Below are positions 1 through 4,833 of a DNA stretch of 5,588 bases, piece by piece. The DNA is from Bacteroides sp. CAG:144 (GTDB lineage Bacteria > Bacteroidota > Bacteroidia > Bacteroidales > UBA11471). The DNA is taken from positions 9,516 to 15,103 of the forward strand of contig HF999726.1 in the NCBI GenBank assembly GCA_000434215.1. Reading direction: 5' to 3'. The notes beneath the pieces are model-generated. The model ran no database searches. It had not been told where the DNA came from and saw nothing but the letters and a program-made list of their open reading frames with translations. Both the position numbers and the translations under genes were made by a program. Every line of letters starts with the position of its first letter. Position 1 is the stretch's first letter.

Positions 1-954
1 TATAACGAAGGCACCTACGACTACTCCGATTGTTTCTCTGCCGTGAAACCCCTTGTCTCGAAAGCCGACATCGCCATTGCTAACCTCGAAGTTACCCTCG
101 GCGGGAAACCGTATCGGGGATACCCAGCTTTCTCGGCCCCCGATGCATTCCTATATGCCATAAAAGAGTGCGGTTTCGACATTCTGCTCACAGCCAACAA
201 TCATTGTCTCGACCGGGGAAAGAAAGGTCTCGACCGCACCTTATCGATGCTCGATTCGCTTTGCATTCCCCGCATAGGCACTTACCGCAATGAAAGCGAC
301 CGCTCGCGCCGCTATCCCATGATTATAGAGAAAAACGGTTTTCGTATCGTCCTTCTCAATTATACTTATGCAACCAACGGCCTCGTCGAAACGCCACCTC
401 ATATCGTAAACCGCATAGACCGCCGTGTCATGCGGCAAGATATAGCCGCAGCCCGAGCCATACAACCCGATGCCATCATCGCCTGTATGCATTGGGGTAC
501 GGAATATAAACTACTCCCCGATCAAAGCCAAAAGCAACTGGCCGACTGGCTTCTCGGCCAGGGGGTAACACACATCATCGGCAACCACCCCCACGTCGTA
601 CAACCGATGGAATTACGCACCGACAGCACCGGCCGGCAACATGTCGTCGTATATTCACTGGGAAACTTCATCTCAAACATGAGCCGTACCCACACCGACG
701 GCGGAGCAGCATTTACGCTCGTTCTGGAAAAAGACTCGACAGGCCATACCCGTATAACCCGTTGCGGATATGACTTGGTATGGACAGGCCGTCCGCTTCT
801 CACAGGCGGCAAAAGATTCAGACTCTATCCCGTATCGACCCCGCCTGATTCACTCTTGCCGACCGCATACCGACGCATGCAACTTTATGCCGATCGTACC
901 CGCAATCACCTTCGCACTTATAACATAGGTATTGGAGAGAATAGAAAAGAATAA
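1..954 (+). CDS. CapA-family metallophosphoesterase, 5' end outside window
   Basis: The reading frame is open from base 1, so the gene starts upstream; the GTG at 43 is an internal codon and not a supported start. The product resembles the PGA_cap/CapA family (calcineurin-like metallophosphoesterase fold), named after the poly-gamma-glutamate capsule protein CapA. Visible family motifs in order are ANLEV (about 79-93), LTANNHCLDRG (about 187-219, the metal-site NNH), MHWGTEY (487-507), GNHPHVVQPME (580-612) and VYSLGNFIS (about 649-675). The last three are the family's C-terminal metal-binding signature. The true substrate in Bacteroidales is unknown; many family members sit in genomes without poly-gamma-glutamate, so a capsule role should not be assumed. 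Whether a signal peptide exists cannot be seen. The G+C-richer codon use differs from the accessory genes to the right. Family assignment is secure, role is not. Confidence 0.9.
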   Translation, partial: YNEGTYDYSDCFSAVKPLVSKADIAIANLEVTLGGKPYRGYPAFSAPDAFLYAIKECGFDILLTANNHCLDRGKKGLDRTLSMLDSLCIPRIGTYRNESDRSRRYPMIIEKNGFRIVLLNYTYATNGLVETPPHIVNRIDRRVMRQDIAAARAIQPDAIIACMHWGTEYKLLPDQSQKQLADWLLGQGVTHIIGNHPHVVQPMELRTDSTGRQHVVVYSLGNFISNMSRTHTDGGAAFTLVLEKDSTGHTRITRCGYDLVWTGRPLLTGGKRFRLYPVSTPPDSLLPTAYRRMQLYADRTRNHLRTYNIGIGENRKE

Positions 955-969
955 AAAATCGAGAAAATA

Positions 970-1000
970 TTTGCAAAGTCAGAGAAAATACCTATCTTTG
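970..1000 (+). promoter_or_regulatory. Bacteroidetes sigma-ABfr type promoter for tRNA-His
   Basis: A -33 element TTTG at 970-973 and a -7 element TATCTTTG at 993-1000 are separated by 19 bases, matching the known Bacteroides consensus. It lies about 30 bases upstream of the tRNA and is its likely promoter. Transcription would begin a few bases after 1000. Confidence 0.85.
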
Positions 1001-1029
1001 CATCGCTTTTGCAAAAGCAAAGCGACATG

Positions 1030-1103
1030 GTGAATGTAGCTCAGTTGGTTAGAGCGTCGGATTGTGGTCCCGAAGGTCGTGGGTTCAAGCCCCATCTTTC
1101 ACC
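1030..1103 (+). tRNA. tRNA-His (anticodon GTG)
   Basis: A cloverleaf can be drawn by eye: acceptor strand 1030-1036 with 1096-1102, D-stem GCTC/GAGC (1039-1042/1052-1055), anticodon stem 1057-1061 with 1069-1073, loop 1062-1068 with anticodon GTG at 1064-1066, and T-stem GTGGG/CCCAT (1079-1083/1091-1095) around TTCAAGC. A G at 1029 faces C at 1103, the G-1:C73 pair that identifies tRNA-His. CCA is not encoded (C1104, C1105, G1106), so it would be added after transcription. Two positions are mispaired: A1061 opposite C1069 at the top of the anticodon stem, and T1035 opposite T1097 in the acceptor stem. Confidence 0.95.
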
Positions 1104-1106
1104 CCG

Positions 1107-1140
1107 AAGAGCCGTTGAAAATTCAACGGCTCTTTTCTTT
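1107..1140 (+). terminator. Intrinsic terminator after tRNA-His
   Basis: A perfect 13-bp inverted repeat (1107-1119 with 1122-1134, core GAGCCGTTGAA) with a minimal A-rich loop is followed by a T-rich run ending about 1140. It lies directly after the tRNA and should end its transcript. Confidence 0.9.
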
Positions 1141-1196
1141 TACTCATTTTTTTCGAAAAATGTCGTACAACGACACGTTTTGTCGCCCTTAGCCTC

Positions 1197-1204
1197 TATA
1201 TTTG
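1197..1204 (+). promoter_or_regulatory. Possible -7 element upstream of the WYL fragment
   Basis: TATATTTG fits the Bacteroidetes -7 consensus and lies 18 bases before the ATG at 1223. The only nearby TTTG (1179-1182) is 14 bases upstream, about five short of the usual spacing, so the promoter is incomplete or weak. The octamer TTTGTCGC occurs twice, at 1179-1186 and 1201-1208. Confidence 0.4.
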
Positions 1205-1222
1205 TCGCAAAAGAAATAAATT

Positions 1223-1387
1223 ATGGCTAAAGTAAACCCCATAAGACGGCTAGCAATCATTATCAACAAACTGCGAAGTTCGGAGTATATCCCGACCCAA
1301 AAACTTATCGATGAGGTAAACCAAGCCATGCAATGGCGTTACTCCGAAGCAAACGGTTGCACACAACGTACAATAGTTATGGAATAA
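1223..1387 (+). pseudogene. Truncated WYL-type transcriptional regulator, N-terminal fragment
   Basis: A 54-codon ORF begins at ATG 1223. Its first 51 residues look like the N-terminal helix-turn-helix of Bacteroidetes WYL-domain regulators: PIRRLAIIINKLRS, then KLIDEVNQAM, then GCTQRTI. In the family that last motif normally continues into a recognition helix of the type RTIxRDI. Here it stops dead: after ATA at 1373-1375 only three unrelated codons (V, M, E) precede TAA at 1385-1387. The remaining roughly 250 residues, including the WYL sensor domain, are absent from the window. The lost part coincides exactly with the beginning of antisense DUF4007 sequence, so this is a rearrangement remnant. 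Family call is from memory of conserved patterns and is moderate; truncation is clear if the call is right. Confidence 0.6.
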
Positions 1388-1873
1388 AACTCCTATATCA
1401 CGTTTAACTGTATTTTCGTTGTAAAGGTTTTTATAGCTTGTGCCATCAAAGCATAGATGCTTAATGAAGTTTTGAAGTTTTATACCATCAATTAAATTAC
1501 GCTGTTTATGATAATCAATAAAAGTGCTTTTATAAACAGTTGCATAATCTTCATTTATAAGATTAAAATGCAACAGCCATAAACTACCTGTATCTTCAAA
1601 AAACGGGTCATATCCATTTTCATTGCTCATAAGTTTATGAGCTAACGAAGTTAATTCTCCTTCTGCTTTCAATAACCCAAATGCTCGCATCCAATACTTA
1701 ATGGAATTGACCATATTCTTACCAACTCCAAGGTGCACAACAGCATCTTCATTGTTAAAACTATGCCCTGCAAGCACAAAGTCATATCCGCGTTTTAACC
1801 AATGTGATTTGCACGCAAATGATTCATGCCCCGAGAATACAGGCTTTTTCCTATATTGATTCTTATTTGTCAT
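1250..1873 (-). pseudogene. DUF4007-family protein, C-terminally truncated and fused to antisense WYL sequence
   Basis: The 207-codon frame carries a typical DUF4007 N-terminus: FSGHESF (residues 13-19), HWLKRGYD (24-31), VVHLGVGKNMVNSIKYWMRA (45-64), FGLL, YDPFFED (88-94), SLWLLHFNL (97-105) and TVKRDIGVLFHNY (155-167). DUF4007 proteins usually run to about 280-310 aa. After Y167 (codon at 1373-1375) the remaining 40 codons are merely the reverse complement of the WYL fragment, so a third or more of the protein is lost. The start ATG (1871-1873) overlaps the end of the XRE gene by 11 bases, indicating co-transcription. As I recall, DUF4007 genes often lie beside DNA sulfur-modification (Dnd/Ssp-like) genes with an upstream XRE regulator; none of those partners is visible here. 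Function of the family is unproven. The A+T-rich composition contrasts with CapA and suggests acquired DNA. Confidence 0.75.
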
Positions 1874-2060
1874 TTATTAAATCTTTAACATCAATATTTA
1901 ATACTTTAGCTATATTGACCAATATATCTAATGTTGGTTGTGTAACATTGGAGCACCATTTTGAAACAGTAGATGGATCTTTACCTAATTGTTCTGCCAA
2001 CCATTTTCCTGTCCTTTTCTGCTCAACAAGAACCAACTTTAATCTATTAACATCCTTCAT
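1863..2060 (-). CDS. Small XRE-family helix-turn-helix regulator
   Basis: Starting at ATG 2060 gives a 65-aa protein beginning MKDVNRLK, the usual start of this Bacteroidetes family. It is essentially one XRE helix-turn-helix domain: KWLAEQLG (residues 19-26) as the first helix of the motif and DPSTVSKWC (28-36) as turn and recognition helix, then QPTLDILVNIAKVLNI typical of the closing helices. Longer in-frame starts exist at 2084 and 2189. The 2189 start overlaps the stop of the upstream 204-aa gene (ATGA) but adds residues with no family resemblance. A -7 promoter element at 2089-2096 makes starts at 2060 or 2084 far more likely. It overlaps the DUF4007 gene by 11 bases and probably controlled that operon and itself, perhaps through the palindrome at 2096-2112. 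Intact itself, it now drives a truncated target gene. Confidence 0.85.
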   Translation of the reverse strand: MKDVNRLKLVLVEQKRTGKWLAEQLGKDPSTVSKWCSNVTQPTLDILVNIAKVLNIDVKDLINDK

Positions 2061-2088
2061 ATATGCACTAGTAATATTTGACATTTTG

Positions 2089-2118
2089 CAAATGTATTGA
2101 AAAATATTCAATTTCAGA
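2089..2118 (-). promoter_or_regulatory. Promoter of the XRE-DUF4007 unit
   Basis: On the minus strand TACATTTG (2089-2096) matches the -7 consensus. The best -33 candidate is TCTG (2115-2118), one base off TTTG, at 18-base spacing. The ATG at 2084 follows the -7 element by only four bases, so transcripts would be leaderless if that start is used, or have a leader of about 20 bases for the preferred start at 2060. Confidence 0.65.
2096..2112. promoter_or_regulatory. Candidate operator palindrome over the XRE promoter
   Basis: ATTGAA at 2096-2101 and TTCAAT at 2107-2112 form a perfect 6-bp inverted repeat with a 5-bp spacer. It sits between the -7 and -33 elements of the XRE promoter. A dimeric XRE repressor binding here would block RNA polymerase, the common autoregulatory arrangement. 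The location is seen in the sequence; the binding is inference, and A+T richness makes chance possible. Confidence 0.5.
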
Positions 2119-2185
2119 CATCTATAATCGATAAAATAGCAATATAGCATAAAAATTGACCTGTCATGTCTATTTTCCCAATTAC

Positions 2186-2800
2186 TCATTCGTCTTCTTC
2201 AAATCCTTCCGAAGCATTTGCCACTAACGCTTTTCCTATTTCCAGCTGCAAGAATTTAGGCAATTGAAGCAATTTTGCCATAAGTTGGCTGTAAGTAAAC
2301 TCTACTCTTGTATCCAATATCGGTTCTTCTTCGATATCCGTGTCAATCCTTTCTACAGCCTCAGAGCCTTCTATGAAATCAGAATAGTCCGGATTCTCAG
2401 GCCAGTTTTCTATCGTGCCGTCACTATTGATCCTTAAACGGATATAGTCTCCGCAGTCATCTGACTCCGGAATCAGACCGTTTGGCACATAATCGGTAAT
2501 CTTACATATCGCTTTTTTATCTTTATCGAGCAGAATATACGTCCCACTGTCGCATGTCTTGGCCTGCAGGTACAAATCCCCATATTCTGGCTTCCAATTC
2601 AGCAGTTTATGTGTTTTCAAGTCGACGATTCCTGACCACATACCTTTAGAAACCAATGGATATTTATTCTCGTATAGTTCTTCCATCCATACATCAGTAT
2701 AGCTGCACATTTCCTCGTTATACGGGAAATATATCATAAGATAGTGCGCAACTTCACTCAATTTCTTCTCCTTAATGTCGATCAAAATTTGTTTTGCCAT
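2186..2800 (-). CDS. Unrecognised acidic protein, third gene of the AbiE operon
   Basis: A 204-aa protein starts at ATG 2800, 22 bases after the AbiEii stop, with no promoter between, so it is probably co-transcribed with the AbiE genes. I do not recognise a named family. There is no signal peptide or membrane segment. An N-terminal helical part (1-50) is followed by three short beta-type segments: SGIVDLKTHKLLNW (56-69), GTYILLDKDKKAICKI (86-101) and GDYIRLRINSDGTIENW (117-133), which look like related strands of one small beta fold. Next comes a strongly acidic linker (about 138-163) and a C-terminal helical stretch (168-196) ending in an acidic tail. The negative charge could suit binding a basic partner or mimicking nucleic acid, but this is speculation. 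Its stop overlaps an upstream in-frame ATG of the XRE frame. It could be an accessory to AbiE or an unrelated passenger. Confidence 0.8.
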   Translation of the reverse strand: MAKQILIDIKEKKLSEVAHYLMIYFPYNEEMCSYTDVWMEELYENKYPLVSKGMWSGIVDLKTHKLLNWKPEYGDLYLQAKTCDSGTYILLDKDKKAICKITDYVPNGLIPESDDCGDYIRLRINSDGTIENWPENPDYSDFIEGSEAVERIDTDIEEEPILDTRVEFTYSQLMAKLLQLPKFLQLEIGKALVANASEGFEEDE

Positions 2801-2822
2801 AATCAGTAAATATTAGCTGCTA

Positions 2823-3650
2823 TTATTCAAACTTCATTATATCCGCCAACTGGACAAAATAATCGTTTGACCAGATGTCGAGTTCCTTTGGGTTTCTGAC
2901 AAACGGAAGGACATCGCTCTTTACCTGGTTGATGTTCGCTGTAGCCAATCTGTCTTTCAATTGAGCCACGAACTCCTCCTGCCCGATTTCTGCATTGTTG
3001 AACTGACGGACACGCTCTGCAAGATGGGCAAAATCAAGAGGAACATTATGGCGAACGTACCATTCAAAATCATACCAGTCACGACCTTTCACCCTGTTTT
3101 TCCATCCTCTGTACACCAATGCGTGCATCTTTCCGGCAAACAAATCCGGCAAAGTGAAACAACGTGTCATGAAGGAATGAGGCTGTAAAAGCAGCTTTTG
3201 CTCCGTTTTGAAATTCAACGGAGGCTGGGTATCAACCTCAATTTTGATTTTTATGGATTTGTCTGTCTGGAACGACACATCATATACATCCGTATTGTCT
3301 TTCAGAAAAGCGGATTCAACCTTTCCAAATCCCTTTTTGTCCTTCTTTTTAATCTCCACCTCACGACCGACAATGGCAAATTCATCTATAATAGGCTGGA
3401 AATATTTCATGAAATCGAACTTGTCATCGGGAGCCAGTAGGGAAAAATCCATATCCTCGCTGAAGCGCTGGAGGCCATGGAAAATTCTGAGGCAGGTACC
3501 GCCGTAGAAAGCTGCCACGTCAAAGAAGCCGCCGTTGTAGAGCCCGGCAAGTATTACCTGCTGGTTTACTTCAAATATGGCGTTCCGCTTCTGCTGCTCC
3601 GTAGCCATATCGTATACCGAGAGCATATTGTCGTAAATTTCATTCTTCAT
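2823..3650 (-). CDS. abiEii: AbiEii/AbiGii-family nucleotidyltransferase toxin (type IV TA)
   Basis: The 275-aa product is a complete AbiEii-type toxin of normal family length. The nucleotidyltransferase signature is at residues 50-70: GGTCLR (50-55), then RFSEDMDFS (62-70) with the paired acidic residues D66 and D68. Further family motifs are KIEVD (136-140) with acidic residues, LFAGKMHALVYR (170-181) with the conserved lysine K174, and GRDWYDFEWYV (189-199) matching the RDxYD motif. Known AbiEii proteins are GTP-dependent or tRNA-modifying nucleotidyltransferases that halt growth, and AbiE was first found as phage abortive infection. All key residues appear present, so it should be active. 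Its ATG overlaps the antitoxin stop by four bases (ATGA), indicating translational coupling. The substrate here is inferred from the family. Confidence 0.95.
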   Translation of the reverse strand: MKNEIYDNMLSVYDMATEQQKRNAIFEVNQQVILAGLYNGGFFDVAAFYGGTCLRIFHGLQRFSEDMDFSLLAPDDKFDFMKYFQPIIDEFAIVGREVEIKKKDKKGFGKVESAFLKDNTDVYDVSFQTDKSIKIKIEVDTQPPLNFKTEQKLLLQPHSFMTRCFTLPDLFAGKMHALVYRGWKNRVKGRDWYDFEWYVRHNVPLDFAHLAERVRQFNNAEIGQEEFVAQLKDRLATANINQVKSDVLPFVRNPKELDIWSNDYFVQLADIMKFE

Positions 3651-4273
3651 TTCTTCAGCAATTTAAGTAAAGTGCGTATCGAATCGGCCTTTTTGCCGAC
3701 CTTGATGTATTCCTCGAATATCCCGGCATCAATCTGCATAAAATCTTCCCTTTCCATCCGGATATCTTCCTCCAGATAAATCTCGGCATCTTTCAGATAG
3801 CGCAAATTCACTTTTGGAGAATTAGCAATCAGATCACAAAGAGCCTTTTCCGGTGTAGCCATCACAAACGCATAGCCGTCCTTCTTGATACTTGTCAGTC
3901 CTACAGAGAATGCAGCCTTCGAAATATGCGTATATTCAAACCTGCCAAACGGCGTGTCAAAGTTCTTTGCATACTTCAAAGTCATGGACTGTTTGGTGTA
4001 AACCTCTTCCGGTATCAGCCCATAATAGCGCAAAGCCGACGACATGGAAACATACGATGGAGCATACAGATGATTGGCTATCAATTCTGTCGAAAGGGTC
4101 TTCCCTGTTATTTCAGGACTGCACACATAAAGTCCCTTCTTGAGACGTATTATCTGTTTGTCACGCTCAAGCAACCTGAGTTTCTGGTTTCCGCCCCTGA
4201 TATGAGGAAACAGAGATTCCAAAACGGAAGCCGTAACAGGGATGTTTCCCAACTGTCGCAATGGATTATTCAT
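3647..4273 (-). CDS. abiEi: AbiEi-family antitoxin/transcriptional repressor (type IV TA)
   Basis: The 208-aa product has the AbiEi layout: an N-terminal winged helix-turn-helix (about 1-55) ending in the hallmark RLKKGLYV (43-50), then the antitoxin domain with YVSMSSALRYYGLI (74-87) and TPEKALCDLI (140-149). In characterised systems AbiEi represses its own operon through inverted repeats and counters AbiEii without a stable protein complex, hence type IV. It is the first gene of the operon and overlaps abiEii by four bases. The ATG at 4273 is the only in-frame start giving the complete winged helix. It lies just four bases after a -7 promoter element, so the mRNA is probably leaderless or nearly so. 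The size is typical for Bacteroidetes AbiEi proteins. Confident family call. Confidence 0.93.
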   Translation of the reverse strand: MNNPLRQLGNIPVTASVLESLFPHIRGGNQKLRLLERDKQIIRLKKGLYVCSPEITGKTLSTELIANHLYAPSYVSMSSALRYYGLIPEEVYTKQSMTLKYAKNFDTPFGRFEYTHISKAAFSVGLTSIKKDGYAFVMATPEKALCDLIANSPKVNLRYLKDAEIYLEEDIRMEREDFMQIDAGIFEEYIKVGKKADSIRTLLKLLKK

Positions 4274-4277
4274 GCCA

Positions 4278-4285
4278 CAAAGATA
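4278..4285 (-). promoter_or_regulatory. -7 element of the AbiE operon promoter
   Basis: On the minus strand TATCTTTG matches the Bacteroidetes -7 consensus, with the abiEi ATG starting after four more bases. No TTTG is found at the expected -33 distance; only an A+T-rich stretch with a small inverted repeat, TTTTA/TAAAA (4293-4305), which is a weak candidate for the AbiEi operator. Confidence 0.65.
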
Positions 4286-4397
4286 GCCATTATTTTAATA
4301 TAAAAGCATATTCAACATGTTTTTCTACTGAAAATATCACCTTCCATATAACTATGTTTTTAGTGATGCAAGTAGGCAAACAAAGAGGGTTATACTC

Positions 4398-4440
4398 TCC
4401 ACCAAATTGTTTTCGCCATTTTGTCAATATCCACCAAATT
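4398..4440. repeat. Direct repeat of 11 bp with 32-bp period
   Basis: TCCACCAAATT occurs at 4398-4408 and again at 4430-4440, exactly 32 bp apart (about three helical turns). Two copies only; could be a protein-binding pair or chance. Confidence 0.5.
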
Positions 4441-4470
4441 TTCCCTAATCCGACATGTTCTAAAAGTTAC

Positions 4471-4515
4471 CTTTACTTTATCCCCGTATTCATATATACG
4501 CCTAATAAAGTAAAG
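4471..4515. repeat. 45-bp nested palindrome
   Basis: Outer arms CTTTACTTTAT (4471-4481) and ATAAAGTAAAG (4505-4515) are perfect 11-bp inverted complements. Inside them CGTAT (4485-4489) pairs with ATACG (4496-4500) around TCATAT. The two arms are separated from the inner pair by 3 and 4 bases. It lacks the G+C stem and T tract of a terminator, so a binding site, recombination site or element-end remnant is more likely. Confidence 0.65.
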
Positions 4516-4677
4516 TCAAAACAAAGGGGAGAAAAGAAATGGCTTCGCCAGACAACCTACCCTGTTGACCAGAATCCACATATGACATCACTTGTTTTTC
4601 TTTTTGGCTGCAAAAATATTCGTGACTGCACCTTGTTTTTAGTTGACTTCAGTTGGTGAAATTACCGCTTATTTTCG

Positions 4678-4685
4678 TACCTTTG
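4678..4685 (+). promoter_or_regulatory. Plus-strand -7 element driving the right-hand genes
   Basis: TACCTTTG matches the -7 consensus. The -33 box is poor: TTGG at 4653-4656 is nearest but too far upstream by about two bases. Transcription from here would give a leader of over 130 bases before the first possible gene of any size. Confidence 0.55.
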
Positions 4686-4710
4686 CAACGGATAGAAAAC
4701 AGGTGGACTT

Positions 4711-4744
4711 CGGACGGGGAACGGCAGTTTTCCCGTTGGTTCCG
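4711..4744 (+). promoter_or_regulatory. Strong hairpin in the 5' leader
   Basis: C4715-A4721 pairs with T4729-G4735 (seven pairs including one G-U) around a 7-base loop, and CGGA 4711-4714 pairs with TCCG 4741-4744 beyond a 5-base bulge. A competing fold pairs GGAAC (4718-4722) with GTTCC (4739-4743). No T tract follows, so it is not a simple terminator. It may be an RNA control element of the downstream transcript. Confidence 0.5.
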
Positions 4745-4767
4745 ATTCAAGAGAGAAGAACGACAGA

Positions 4768-4821
4768 ATGGACGGTTTTAGGCCAGAAAAACAAGTAAAA
4801 AATGACCTTTCTACCGTTTAA
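4768..4821 (+). CDS. Possible 17-aa leader peptide ORF
   Basis: ATG 4768 to TAA 4819-4821 encodes MDGFRPEKQVKNDLSTV. It follows the leader hairpin and is in the same frame as the next, larger frame, from which it is separated only by this stop and a few codons. It could be a regulatory leader peptide, the broken N-terminus of a former fused gene, or chance. There is no homology evidence. Confidence 0.25.
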   Translation: MDGFRPEKQVKNDLSTV

Positions 4822-4833
4822 ACGCCAATTCTT

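Larger units (their letters stand above)
4286..4767. other. Intergenic stretch without a convincing gene
   Basis: This region separates the divergent AbiE operon from the plus-strand genes. The one long open frame on the plus strand (4261-4659) starts inside the antisense of abiEi, has no initiation signal and has biased, low-complexity aromatic/Lys content, so I do not call it. The stretch holds a direct repeat, a nested palindrome, a plus-strand promoter and a strong hairpin, listed separately. I see no tRNA, CRISPR or transposon ends. Confidence 0.6.

Noticed and set aside
1030..1105. tRNA-His as an integration site with att repeats
   Set aside because: I looked for a second copy of the tRNA 3' end further right and saw none; the short likeness near 3087 (CTTTCACCCTG) is coding sequence of abiEii. 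No integrase is in the window.
1009..1230. 73-codon open frame on the plus strand over the tRNA
   Set aside because: It is translated through the tRNA-His gene and its terminator; no coding signal of its own.
2061..2189. Longer XRE protein starting at 2189
   Set aside because: The extra 43 residues have no family resemblance and the region contains the gene's own promoter and palindrome.
2104..4315. Shared octamer ATATTCAA upstream of both the XRE (2104-2111) and abiEi (4308-4315) promoters
   Set aside because: Its distance from the -7 element differs (about 8 versus 22 bases) and the DNA is A+T-rich, so chance is likely.
4398..4440. Two-repeat structure as a CRISPR array
   Set aside because: Only two copies of 11 bp, no further units and no cas genes.
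4261..4659. 132-codon open frame on the plus strand in the intergenic region
   Set aside because: It starts antisense to abiEi, crosses its promoter, the direct repeat and the palindrome, and shows no recognisable protein pattern.
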